Shown here in pieces: positions 14,201 to 26,800 of a stretch of DNA of 64,000 nucleotides; the first letter of the stretch is position 1; every line of letters begins with the position of its first letter. The DNA comes from Bubalus kerabau. Its lineage: Eukaryota > Chordata > Mammalia > Artiodactyla > Bovidae. The position numbers and the translations under genes were made by a program. Under the pieces are notes generated by a model. The model was not told the origin of the DNA. It did no database searches and saw only the letters and a list, made by a program, of their open reading frames with translations. The stretch spans positions 1,116,001 to 1,180,000 of the forward strand of contig NW_026577928.1 in the NCBI RefSeq assembly GCF_029407905.1, given 5' to 3'.

Positions 14201-15482
14201 GGGACCTAATATTCCTCTCCAGGGAAGGCAGGGATCTCGGGGTTGCATTCCAGGCTCCCCCGGGGAGTCAGGCCTAGTCTCGAGGGGAAGCCAAGGACTC
14301 CGCTCTCCTCTCGAGTCGCGACGCGGGTCTCCTGGAGCCCCCTGAGCGGCCTCAAGGGAGTCCAGCCTCCTCTTCCGTTTGGAGAGAGGACCCGGGATTG
14401 CTCTCCAGGCCATGCAGGAAGAGAAGGCCCTCAGCTCGCGAGGACGGGGGCGTCTCAGGGGTTTCCTCGAGCTGCGGCGCCCGTGGGGGTTTTCTCCCGA
14501 GGCACGACGAGGATCTCAGGGAGCCTCTCGTGCGGCGCCAGGGAAGTCAGGTCTCCGTGCGCGTGGCGAGGGGGAGCGCGTCCTGGCTCTCGAGTCACGG
14601 GAGGGGAATAGGGCCTCGAGACGCGTTGAAGAAGGACTCTCGAGGTCTTTCTCGGGGGGCGGCGGGAAACCCTCGTGTCCCTCGCCTTCTGCCGGGGACC
14701 TTAGGGAACTTCCCAGGGTGCCTCTGAGAGGCGAGGGATCCTGTGGAGGTGGCGGGGCCCCTCGGGACTCCGCTGGGTCTGGCGCGACGGAAGAGGGCCT
14801 CACCTCGAGGGGTGGCAGGAACCTCAGGCTTCCTCTCCGTTTCGGACTCCGACCGCAGGGTCCCTGCAGAGTTGGGACAGGAGAATCAGGCCTCGTCTTG
14901 TCTGAGGAAGGGAACCCCGCCGGCCTCTCGAGTTGCTCAGGGGGTCTCAGGCCCCTCGTCGAGCTGTGTGTGGAACCCGCGGGTCTTTGCGGACGATGCA
15001 CGGGTGTGGCAGTGCCCCTTCGTGTTGTGCCTTCCCCCACAGGGTTGCCTTCAAAGAGGGGTCTGGGCTTCGGGTCCTTCTCAAGGGCGGACCGGGGAAT
15101 CGGGGGCGTTCGGCATGTGGCCCCACCCACGTGGCTCGTCTCGAATTTCCTCGTGAGACCGGCCTCATCCTGAGGTGCGCCGGGAAGGCCGGGAACCCCT
15201 TCCAGACCACGCAGGGGAATCGCCTCTCCTGTCGCGATCAGGAGGGGAGAAGGGGCTCAGAGGAAGCGGTGCCGGGACCCTCGGTGTTCCCCTCGAGGGA
15301 ACCCGGCGTGTCGGGGGACTTTTGGGGGTCGCAGGAAGGCTGTCAGGGACCGTTTCGCCCTTCAGGGAGGAACAGGGGACTTCCCTTGAGACGCCGTGGC
15401 GGGCAAGGGCCTCATCTTGCCAAGAGGTGGGAACCACCTGGTTTTTCTCGAGTTGAGGCGGAATTCTCGAGTTACGACGGAG
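11268..15482. repeat. Three-monomer higher-order unit, copy 2
   Basis: Tandem copy of the preceding 4215 bp. Identity continues slightly past this unit, to 15547. The first mismatch is C15548, where copy 1 phase has A11333. The breakpoint is cyclically ambiguous, as expected for unequal exchange between homologous monomers. Near-identity against the larger divergence between neighbouring monomers means the duplication is very recent, or that the assembly has duplicated a segment. Confidence 0.85.
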
Positions 15483-18400
15483 ATCTCAGCCTTCCCCTTG
15501 GGTTGGCCCTGGGAAGCCCAATCTTCCCCTCGGGTTGCGAGGGAAAGCTGGGGGTTGCGCTCGAGTCACCGCAGGGCCGAAGAGACGTCACCTAGGCGTG
15601 TGTCCGGGACCTAATATTCCTCTCCAGGGAAGGCAGGGATCTCGGGGTTGCATTCCAGGCTCCCCCGGGGAGTCAGGCCTCGTCTCGAGGGGAAGCCAAG
15701 GACTCCGCTCTCCTCTCGAGTCGCGACGCAGGTCTCCTGGAGCCCCCTGAGCGGCCTCAAGGGAGTCCAGCCTCCTCTTCCGTTTGGAGAGAGGACCCGG
15801 GATTGCTCTCCAGGCCATGCAGGAAGAGAAGGCCCTCAGCTCGCGAGGACGGGGGCGTCTCAGGGGTTTCCTCGAGCTGCGGCGCCCGTGGGGGTTTTCT
15901 CCCGAGGCACGACGAGGATCTCAGGGAGCCTCTCGTGCGGCGCCAGGGAAGTCATGTCTCCGTGCGCGTGGCGAGGGGGAGCGCGTCCTTGCTCTCGAGT
16001 CACGGGAGGGGACTAGGGCCTCGAGACGCGTTGAAGAAGGACTCTCGAGGTCTTTCTCGGTGGGCGGCGGGAAACCCTCGTGTCCCTCGCCTTCCGCCGG
16101 GGACCTTAGGGAACTTGCCAGGGTGCCTCTGAGAGGCGAGGGATCCTGTGGAGGTGGCTGGGCCCCTCGGGACTCCGCTGGGTCTGGCGCGACGGAAGAG
16201 GGCCTCACCTCGAGGGGAGGCAGGAACCTCAGGCTTCCTCTCCGTTTCGGACTCCGACCGCAGGGTCCCTGCAGAGTTGGGACAGGAGAGTCAGGCCTCG
16301 TCTTGTCTGAGGAAGGGAACCCCGCTGGCCTCTCGAGTTGCTCAGGGGGTCTCAGGCCCCTCGTCGAGCTGTGTGTGGAACCCGCGGGTCTTTGCGGACG
16401 ATGCACGGGGGTGGCAGTGCCCCTTCGTGTTGTGCCTTCCCCCACAGGGTTGCCTTCGAAGAGGGGTCCGGGCCTCGGGTCCTTATCAAGGGCGGTCCGG
16501 GGAATCGGGGGCGTTCGGCATGTGGCCCCACCCACGTGGCTCATCTCGAATTTCCTCGTGAGACCGGCCTCCTCCTGAGGTGCGCCGGGAAGGCCGGGAA
16601 CCCCTTCCAGACCACGCAGGGGAATCGCCTCTCCCGTCGCGATCAGGAGGGGAGAAGGGGCTCAGAGGAAGCGGTGCCGGGACCCTCGGTGTTCCCCTCG
16701 AGGGAACCCGGCGTGTCGGGGGACTTTTGGGGGTCGCAGGAAGGCTGTCAGGGACCGTTTCGCCCTTCAGGGCGGAACAGGGGACTTCCCTTGAGACGCC
16801 GTGGCGGGCAAGGGCCTCATCTTGCCAAGAGGTGGGAACCACGTGGTTTTTCTCGAGTTGCGGCGGGATTCTCGAGTTACGACGGGGATCTCAGCCTTCC
16901 CCTTGGGTTGGCCCTGGGAAGCCCAATCTTCCCCTCGGGTTGCGAGGGAAAGCTGGGGGTTGCGCTCGAGTCACCGCAGGGCCGAAGAGACCTCACCTAG
17001 GCGTGTGTCCGGGACCTAATATTCCTCTCCAGGGAAGGCAGGGATCTCGGGGTTGCATTCCAGGCTCCCCCGGGGAGTCAGGCCTCGTCTCGAGGGGAAG
17101 CCAAGGACTCCGCTCTCCTCTCGAGTCGCGACGAGGGTCTCCTGGAGCCCCCTGAGCGGCCTCAAGGGAGTCCAGCCTCCTCTTCCGTTTGGAGAGAGGA
17201 CCCGGGATTGCTCTCCAGGCCATGCAGGAAGAGAAGGCCCTCAGCTCGAGAGGACGGGGGCGTCTCAGGGGTTTCCTCGAGCTGCGGCGCCCGTGGGGGT
17301 TTTCTCCCGAGGCACGACGAGGATCTCAGGGAGCCTCTCCTGCGGCGCCAGGGAAGTCAGGTCTCCATGCGCGTGGCGAGGGGGAGCGCGTCCTGGCTCT
17401 CGAGTCACGGGAGGGGACTAGGGCCTCGAGACGCGTTGAAGAAGGACTCTCGAGGTCTTTGTCGGGGGGCGGCGGGAAACCCTCGTGTCCCTCGCCTTCT
17501 GCCGCGGACCTTAGGGAACTTGCCATGGTGCCTCTGAGAGGCGAGGGATCCTGTGGAGGTGGCGGGGCCCCTCGGGACTCCGCTGGGTCTGGCGCGACGG
17601 AAGAGGGCCTCACCTCGAGGGGAGGCAGGAACCTCAGGCTTCCTCTCCGTTTCGGACTCCGACCACAGGGTCCCTGCAGAGTTGGGACAGGAGAGTCAGG
17701 CCTCGTCTTGTCTGAGGAAGGGAACCCCGCTGGCCTCTCGAGTTGCTCAGGGGGTCTCAGGCCCCTCGTCGAGCTGTGTGTGGAACCCGCGGGTCTTTGC
17801 GGACGATGCACGGCGGTGGCAGTGCCCCTTCGTGTTGTGCCTATCCCCAAAGGGTTGCCTTCGAAGAGGGGTCCGGGCCTCGGGTCCTTCTCAAGGGCGG
17901 TCCGGGGAATCGGGGGCGTTCGGCATGTGGCCCCACCCACGTGGCTCATCTCGAATTTCCTCGTGAGACCGGCCTCCTCCTGAGGTGCGCCGGGAAGGCC
18001 GGGAACCCCTTCCAGACCACGCAGGGGAATCGCCTCTCCTGTCGCGATCAGGAGGGGAGAAGGGGCTCAGAGGAAGCGGTGCCTGGACCCTCGGTGTTCC
18101 CCTCGAGGGAACCCGGCGTGTCGGGGGACTTTTGGGGGTCGCAGGAAGGCTGTCAGGGACCGTTTCGCCCTTCAGGGCGGAACAGGTGACTTCCCTTGAG
18201 ACGCCGTGGCGGGCAAGGGCCTCATCTTGCCAAGAGGTGGGAACCACGTGGTTTTCCTCGAGTTGCGGCGGGATTCTCGAGTTACGACGGGGATCTCAGC
18301 CTTCCCCTTGGGTTGGCCCTGGGAAGCCCAATCTTCCCCTCGGGTTGCGAGGGAAAGCTGGGGGTTGCGCTCGAGTCACCGCAGGGCCGAACAGACCTCA

Positions 18401-19660
18401 CCTAGGCGTGTGTCCGGGACCTAATATTCCTCTCCAGGGAAGGCAGGGATCTCGGGGTTGCATTCCAGGCTCCCCCGGGGAGTCAGGCCTCGTCTCGAGG
18501 GGAAGCCAAGGACTCCGCTCTCCTCTCGAGTCGCGACGCGGGTCTCTTGGAGCCCCCTGAGCGGCCTCAAGGGAGTCCAGCCTCCTCTTCCGTTTGGATA
18601 GAGGACCCGGGATTGCTCTCCAGGCCATGCAGGAAAAGAAGGCCCTCAGCTCGCGAGGACGGGGGCGTCTCAGGGGTTTCCTCGAGCTGCGGCGCCCGTG
18701 GGGGTTTTCTCCCGAGGCACGACGAGGATCTCAGGGAGCCTCTCGTGCGGCGCCAGGGAAGTCAGGTCTCCATGCGCGTGGCGAGGGGGAGCGCGTCCTG
18801 GCTCTCGAGTCACGGGAGGGGACTAGGGCCTCGAGACGCGTTGAAGAAGGACTCTCGAGGTCTTTGTCGGGGGGCGGCGGGAAACCCTCGTGTCCCTCGC
18901 CTTCTGCCGGGGACCTTAGGGAACTTCCCAGGGTGCCTCTGAGAGGCGAGGGATCCTGTGGAGGTGGCGGGGCCCCTCGGGACTCCGCTGGGTCTGGCGC
19001 GACGGAAGAGGGCCTCACCTCGAGGGGAGGCAGGAACCTCAGGCTTCCTCTCCGTTTCGGACTCCGACCGCGGGGTCCCTGCAGAGTTGGGACAGGAGAG
19101 TCAGGCCTCGTCTTGTCTGAGGAAGGGAACCCCGCTGGCCTCTCGAGTTGCTCAGGGGGTCTCAGGCCCCTCGTCGAGCTGTGTGCGGAACCCGCGGGTC
19201 TTTGCGGACGATGCACGGGGGTGGCAGTGCCCCTTCGTGTTGTGCCTTCCCCCACAGGGTTGCCTTCGAAGAGGGGTCCGGGCCTCGGGTCCTTCTCAAG
19301 GGCGGACCGGGGAATCGGGGGCGTTCGGCATGTGGCCCCACCCACGTGGCTCGTCTCGAATTTCCTCGTGAGACCGGCCTCATCCTGAGGTGCGCCGGGA
19401 AGGCCGGGAACCCCTTCCAGACCACGCAGGGGAATCGCCTCTCCTGTCGCGATCAGGAGGGGGAAGGGGCTCAGAGGAAGCGGTGCCGGGACCCTCGGTG
19501 TTCCCCTCGAGGGAACCCGGCGTGTCGGGGGACTTTTGGGGGTCGCAGGAAGGCTGTCAGGGACCGTTTCGCCCTTCAGGGCGGAACAGGGGACTTCCCT
19601 TGAGACGCCGTGGCGGGCAAGGGCCTCATCTTGCCAAGAGGTGGGAACCACGTGGTTTTT
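14040..19660. repeat. Four-monomer block, source of the 19.66-23.87 kb duplicate
   Basis: Monomers with landmarks at 14379, 15784, 17189 and 18594. The first, second and fourth have close partners at 19998, 21403 and 22808. Diagnostic shared variants: GGCCTAGTCTCG near 14275 and 19890; CGACGCAGGTCTCC near 15724 and 21343; GTCATGTCTCCG near 15952 and 21571; AACAGGTGACTTCC near 18181 and 22395; TTGGATAGAGG at 18594 and 22808; and a one-base loss giving GGAGGGGGAAGG near 19457 and 23671. The block overlaps the end of the trimer duplication, so the exchanges are nested. Confidence 0.7.
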
Positions 19661-22600
19661 CTCGAGTTGCGGCGGGATTCTCGAGTTACGACGGGGATCT
19701 CAGCCTTCCCCTTGGGTTGGCCCTGGGAAGCCCAATCTTCCCCTCGGGTTGCGAGGGAAAGCTGGGGGTTGCGCTCGAGTCACCGCAGGGCCGAAGAGAC
19801 CTCACCTAGGCGTGTGTCCGGGACCTAATATTCCTCTCCAGGGAAGGCAGGGATCTCGGGGTTGCATTCCAGGTTCCCCCGGGGAGTCAGGCCTAGTCTC
19901 GAGGGGAAGCCAAGGACTCCGCTCTCCTCTCGAGTCGCGACGCGGGTCTCCTGGAGCCCCCTGAGCGGCCTCAAGGGAGTCCAGCCTCCTCTTCCGTTTG
20001 GAGAGAGGACCCGGGATTGCTCTCCAGGCCATGCAGGAAGAGAAGGCCCTCAGCTCGCGAGGACGGGGGCGTCTCAGGGGTTTCCTCGAGCTGCGGCGCC
20101 CGTGGGGGTTTTCTCCCGAGGCACGACGAGGATCTCAGGGAGCCTCTCGTGCGGCGCCAGGGAAGTCAGGTCTCCGTGCGCGTGGCGAGGGGGAGCGCGT
20201 CCTGGCTCTCGAGTCACGGGAGGGGACTAGGGCCTCGAGACGCGTTGAAGAAGGACTCTCGAGGTCTTTCTCGGGGGGCGGTGGGAAACCCTCGTGTCCC
20301 TCGCCTTCTGCCGGGGACCTTAGGGAACTTCCCAGGGTGCCTCTGAGAGGCGAGGGATCCTGTGGAGGTGGCGGGGCCCCTCGGGACTCCGCTGGGTCTG
20401 GCGCGACGGAAGAGGGCCTCACCTCGAGGGGAGGCAGGAACCTCAGGCTTCCTCTCCGTTTCGGACTCCGACCGCAGGGTCCCTGCAGAGTTGGGACAGG
20501 AGAGTCAGGCCTCGTCTTGTCTGAGGAAGGGAACCCCGCCGGCCTCTCGAGTTGCTCAGGGGGTCTCAGGCCCCTCGTCGAGCTGTGTGTGGAACCCGCG
20601 GGTCTTTGCGGACGATGCACGGGGGTGGCAGTGCCCCTTCGTGTTGTGCCTTCCCCCACAGGGTTGCCTTCGAAGAGGGGTCTGGGCCTCGGGTCCTTCT
20701 CAAGGGCGGACCGGGGAATCGGGGGCGTTCGGCATGTGGCCCCACCCACGTGGCTCGTCTCGAATTTCCTCGTGAGACCGGCCTCATCCTGAGGTGCGCC
20801 GGGAAGGCCGGGAACCCCTTCCAGACCACGCAGGGGAATCGCCTCTCCTGTCGCGATCAGGAGGGGAGAAGGGGCTCAGAGGAAGCGGTGCCGGGACCCT
20901 CGGTGTTCCCCTCGAGGGAACCCGGCGTGTCGGGGGACTTTTGGGGGTCGCAGGAAGGCTGTCAGGGACCGTTTTGCCCTTCAGGGAGGAACAGGGGACT
21001 TCCCTTGAGACGCCGTGGCGGGCAAGGGCCTCATCTTGCCAAGAGGTGGGAACCACCTGGTTTTTCTCGAGTTGAGGCGGAATTCTCGAGTTACGACGGA
21101 GATCTCAGCCTTCCCCTTGGGTTGGCCCTGGGAAGCCCAATCTTCCCCTCGGGTTGCGAGGGAAAGCTGGGGGTTGCGCTCGAGTCACCGCAGGGCCGAA
21201 GAGACCTCACCTAGGCGTGTGTCCGGGACCTAATATTCCTCTCCAGGGAAGGCAGGGATCTCGGGGTTGCATTCCAGGCTCCCCCGGGGAGTCAGGCCTC
21301 GTCTCGAGGGGAAGCCAAGGACTCCGCTCTCCTCTCGAGTCGCGACGCAGGTCTCCTGGAGCCCCCTGAGCGGCCTCAAGGGAGTCCAGCCTCCTCTACC
21401 GTTTGGAGAGAGGACCCGGGATTGCTCTCCAGGCCATGCAGGAAGAGAAGGCCCTCAGCTCGCGAGGACGGGGGCGTCTCAGGGGTTTCCTCGAGCTGCG
21501 GCGCCCGTGGGGGTTTTCTCCCGAGGCACGACGAGGATCTCAGGGAGCCTCTCGTGCGGCGCCAGGGAAGTCATGTCTCCGTGCGCGTGGCGAGGGGGAG
21601 CGCGTCCTTGCTCTCGAGTCACGGGAGGGGACTAGGGCCTCGAGACGCGTTGAAGAAGGACTCTCGAGGTCTTTCTCGGGGGGCGGCGGGAAACCCTCGT
21701 GTCCCTCGCCTTCCGCCGGGGACCTTAGGGAACTTGCCAGGGTGCCTCTGAGAGGCGAGGGATCCTGTGGAGGTGGCTGGGCCCCTCGGGACTCCGCTGG
21801 GTCTGGCGCGACGGAAGAGGGCCTCACCTCGAGGGGAGGCAGGAACCTCAGGCTTCCTCTCCGTTTCGGACTCCGACCGCAGGGTCCCTGCAGAGTTGGG
21901 ACAGGAGAGTCAGGCCTCGTCTTGTCTGAGGAAGGGAACCCCGCTGGCCTCTCGAGTTGCTCAGGGGGTCTCAGGCCCCTCGTCGAGCTGTGTGTGGAAC
22001 CCGCGGGTCTTTGCGGACGATGCACGGGGGTGGCAGTGCCCCTTCGTGTTGTGCCTTCCCCCACAGGGTTGCCTTCGAAGAGGGGTCCGGGTCTCGGGTC
22101 CTTCTCAAGGGCGGTCCGGGGAATCGGGGGCGTTCGGCATGTGGCCCCACCCACGTGGCTCATCTCGAATTTCCTCGTGAGACCGGCCTCCTCCTGAGGT
22201 GCGCCGGGAAGGCCGGGAACCCCTTCCAGACCACGCAGGGGAATCGCCTCTCCTTTCGCGATCAGGAGGGGAGAAGGGGCTCAGAGGAAGCGGTGCCGGG
22301 ACCCTCGGTGTTCCCCTCGAGGGAACCCGGCGTGTCGGGGGACTTTTGGGGGTCGCAGGAAGGCTGTCAGGGACCGTTTCGCCCTTCAGGGCGGAACAGG
22401 TGACTTCCCTTGAGACGCCGTGGCGGGCAAGGGCCTCATCTTGCCAAGAGGTGGGAACCACGTGGTTTTCCTCGAGTTGCGGCGGGATTCTCGAGTTACG
22501 ACGGGGATCTCAGCCTTCCCCTTGGGTTGGCCCTGGGAAGCCCAATCTTCCCCTCGGGTTGCGAGGGAAAGCTGGGGGTTGCGCTCGAGTCACCGCAGGG

Positions 22601-23875
22601 CCGAAGAGACCTCACCTAGGCGTGTGTCCGGGACCTAATATTCCTCTCCAGGGAAGGCAGGGATCTCGGGGTTGCATTCCAGGCTCCCCCGGGGAGTCAG
22701 GCCTCGTCTCGAGGGGAAGCCAAGGACTCCGCTCTCCTCTCGAGTCGCGACGCGGGTCTCTTGGAGCCCCCTGAGCGGCCTCAAGGGAGTCCAGCCTCCT
22801 CTTCCGTTTGGATAGAGGACCCGGGATTGCTCTCCAGGCCATGCAGGAAAAGAAGGCCCTCAGCTCGCGAGGACGGGGGCGTCTCAGGGCTTTCCTCGAG
22901 CTGCGGCGCCCGTGGGGGTTTTCTCCCGAGGCACGACGAGGATCTCAGGGAGCCTCTCGTGCGGCGCCAGGGAAGTCAGGTCTCCATGCGCGTGGCGAGG
23001 GGGAGCGCGTCCTGGCTCTCGAGTCACGGGAGGGGACTAGGGCCTCGAGACGCGTTGAAGAAGGACTCTCGAGGTCTTTCTCGGGGGGCGGCGGGAAACC
23101 CTCGTGTCCCTCGCCTTCTGCCGGGGACCTTAGGGAACTTCCCAGGGTGCCTCTGAGAGGCGAGGGATCCTGTGGAGGTGGCGGGGCCCCTCGGGACTCC
23201 GCTGGGTCTGGCGCGACGGAAGAGGGCCTCACCTCGAGGGGAGGCAGGAACCTCAGGCTTCCTCTCCGTTTCGGACTCCGACCGCAGGGTCCCTGCAGAG
23301 TTGGGACAGGAGAGTCAGGCCTCGTCTTGTCTGAGGAAGGGAACCCCGCTGGCCTCTCGAGTTGCTCAGGGGGTCTCAGGCCCCTCGTCGAGCTGTGTGT
23401 GGAACCCGCGGGTCTTTGCGGACGATGCACGGGGGTGGCAGTGCCCCTTCGTGTTGTGCCTTCACCCACAGGGTTGCCTTCGAAGAGGGGTCCGGGCCTC
23501 GGGTCCTTCTCAAGGGCGGACCGGGGAATCGGGGGCGTTCGGCATGTGGCCCCACCCACGTGGCTCGTCTCGAATTTCCTCGTGAGACCGGCCTCATCCT
23601 GAGGTGCGCCGGGAAGGCCGGGAACCCCTTCCAGACCACGCAGGGGAATCGCCTCTCCTGTCGCGATCAGGAGGGGGAAGGGGCTCAGAGGAAGCGGTGC
23701 CGGGACCCTCGGTGTTACCCTCGAGGGAACCCCGCGTGTCGGGGGACTTTTGGGGGTCGCAGGAAGGCTGTCAGGGACCGTTTCGCCCTTCAGGGCGGAA
23801 CAGGGGACTTCCCTTGAGACGCCGTGGCGGGCAAGGGCCTCATCTTGCCAAGAGGTGGGAACCACGTGGTTTTTC
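19661..23875. repeat. Three-monomer duplicate lacking one monomer of its source
   Basis: A copy of the preceding four-monomer block with the equivalent of the 17189 monomer missing. Its monomers at 19998 and 21403 lie 5614-5619 bp (four monomers) from their partners, while the one at 22808 lies 4214 bp (three monomers) from its partner. The change of offset falls between about 21.6 and 22.2 kb. This can be explained by a block duplication followed by loss of one monomer, or by two separate exchanges. Confidence 0.65.
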
Positions 23876-26800
23876 TCGAGTTGCGGCGGGATTCTCGAGT
23901 TACGACGGGGATCTCAGCCTTCCCCTTGGGTTGGCCCTGGGAAGCCCAATCTTCCCCTCGGGTTTCGAGGGAGAGCTGGGGGGTGCGCTCGAGTCACCGC
24001 AGGGCCGAAGAGACCTCACCTAGGCGTGTGTCCGGGACCTAATATTCCTCTCCAGGGAAGCCAGGGATCTCGGGGTTGCATTCCAGGCTCCCCCGGGGAG
24101 TCAGGCCTCGTCTCGAGGGGAAGCCAAGGACTCCGCTCTCCTCTCGAGTCGCGACGCAGGTCTCCTGGAGCCCCCTGAGCGGCCTCAAGGGAGTCCAGCC
24201 TCCTCTTCCGTTTGGAGAGAGGACCCGGGATTGCTCTCCAGGCCATGCAGGAAAAGAAGGCCCTCAGCTCGCGAGGACGGGGGCGTCTCAGGGGTTTCCT
24301 CGAGCTGCGGCGCCCGTGGGGGTTTTCTCCCGAGGCACGACGAGGATCTCAGGGAGCCTCTCGTGCGGCGCCAGGGAAGTCAGGTCTCCATGCGCGTGGC
24401 GAGGGGGAGCGCGTCCTGGCTCTCGAGTCACGGGAGGGGACTAGGGCCTCGAGACGCGTTGAAGAAGGACTCTCGAGGTCTATCTCGGGGGGCGGCGGGA
24501 AACCCTCGTGTCCCTCGTCTTCTGCCGGGGACCTTAGGGAACTTGCCAGGGTGCCTCTGAGAGGCGAGGGATCCTGTGGAGGTGGCGGGGCCCCTCGGGA
24601 CTCCGCTGGGTCTGGCGCGACCGAAGAGGGCCTCACCTCGAGGGGAGGCAGGAACCTCAGGCTTCCTCTGCGTTTCGGACTCCGACCGCAGGGTCCCTGC
24701 AGAGTTGGCACAGGAGAGTCAGGCCTCGTCTTGTCTGAGGAAGGGAACCCCGCTGGCCTCTCGAGTTGCTCAGGGGGTCTCAGGCCCCTCGTCGAGCTGT
24801 GTGTGGAACCCGCGGGTCTTTGCGGACGATGCACGGGGGTGGCAGTGGCCCTTCGTGTTGTGCCTTCCCCCACAGGGTTGCCTTCGAAGAGGGGTCCGGG
24901 CCTCGGGTCCTTCTCAAGGGCGGACCGGGGAATCGGGGGCGTTCGGCATGTGGCCCCACCCACGTGGCTCCTCTCGAATGTCCTCGTGAGACCGGCCTCA
25001 TCCTGAGGTGCGCCGGGAAGGCCGGGAACCCCTTCCAGACCACGCAGGGGAATCGCCTCTCCTGTCGCGATCAGGAGGGGAGAAGGGGCTCAGAGGAAGC
25101 GGTGCCGGGACCCTCGGTGTTCCCCTCGAGGGAACCCGGCGTGTCGGGGGACTTTTGGGGGTCGCAGGAAGGCTGTCAGGGACCGTTTCGCCCTTCAGGG
25201 CGGAACAGGGGACTTCCCTTGAGACGCCGTGGTGGGCAAGGGCCTCATCTTGCCAAGAGGTGGGAACCACGTGGTTTTTCTCGAGTTGCGGCGGGATTCT
25301 CGAGTTACGACGGGGATCTCAGCCTTCCCCTTGGGTTGGCCCTGGGAAGCCCAATCTTCCCCTCGGGTTGCGAGGGAAAGCTGGGGGTTGCGCTCGAGTC
25401 ACTGCAGGGCCGAAGAGACCTCACCTAGGCGTGTGTCCGGGACCTCATATTCCTCTCCAGGGAAGGCAGGGATCTCGGGGTTGCATTCCAGGCTCCCCCG
25501 GGGAGTCAGGCCTCGTCTCGAGGGGAAGCCAAGGACTCCGCTCTCCTCTCGAGTCGCGACGCGGGTCTCTTGGAGCCCCCTGAGCAGCCTCAAGGGAGTC
25601 CAGCCTCCTCTTCCGTTTGGAGAGAGGACCCGGGATTGCTCTCCAGGCCATGCAGGAAAAGAAGGCCCTCAGCTCGCGATGATGGGGGCGTCTCAGGGGT
25701 TTCCTCGAGCTGCGGCGCCCGTGGGGGTTTTCTCCCGAGGCACGACGAGGATCTCAGGGAGCCTCTCGTGCGGCGCCAGGGAAGTCAGGTCTCCATGCGC
25801 GTGGCGAGGGGGAGCGCGTCCTGGCTCTCGAGTCACGGGAGGGGACTAGGGCCTCGAGACGCGTTGAAGAAGGACTCTCGAGGTCTTTCTCGGGGGGCGG
25901 CGGGAAACCCTCGTGTCCCTCGCCTTCTGCCGGGGACCTTAGGGAACTTCCCAGGGTGCCTCTGAGAGGCGAGGGATCCTGTGGAGGTGGCGGGGCCCCT
26001 CTGGACTCCGCTGGGTCTGGCGCAACGGAAGAGGGCCTCACCTCGAGGGGAGGCAGGAACCTCAGGCTTCCTCTCCGTTTCGGACTCCGACCACAGGGTC
26101 CCTGCAGAGTTGGAACAGGAGAGTCAGGCCTCGTCTTGTCTGAGGAAGGGAACCCCGCTGGCCTCTCGAGTTGCTCAGGGGGTCTCAGGCCCCTCGTCGA
26201 GCTGTGTGTGGCACCTGCGGGTCTTTGTGGACGATGCACGGGGGTGGCAGTGCCCCTTCGTGTTGTGCCTTCACCCACAGGGTTGCCTTCGAAGAGGGGT
26301 CCGGACCTCGGGTCCTTCTCAAGGGCGGACCGGGGAATCGGGGGCGTTCGGCATATGGCCCCACACACGTGGCTCGTCTCGAATTTCCTCGTGAGACCTG
26401 CCTCATCCTGAGGTGCGCCGGGAAGGCCGGGAACCCCTTCCAGACCACGCAGGGGAATCGCCTCTCCTGTCGCGATCAGGAGGGGAGAAGGGGCTCAGAG
26501 GAAGCGGTGCCGGGACCCTCGGTGTTCCCCTCGAGGGAACCCGGCGTGTCGGGGGACTTTTGGGGGTCGCAGGAAGGCTGTCAGGGACCGTTTCGCCCTT
26601 CAGGGCGGAACAGGGGACTTGCCTTGAGACGCCGTGGCGGGCAAGGGCCTCATCTTGCCAAGAGGTGGGAACCACGTGGTTTTTCTCGAGTTGCGGCGGG
26701 ATACTCGAGTTACGACGGGGATCTCAGCCTTCCCCTTGGCTTGGCCCTGGGAAGACCAATCTTCCCCTCGGGTTGCGAGGGAAAGCTGGGGGTTGCGCTC

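Noticed and set aside
18731..19651. 306-codon minus-strand frame, also at 22945-23865
   Set aside because: Caused by a one-base loss near 19457 and 23671 that fuses two satellite frames; there is no sign of selection or domain content.
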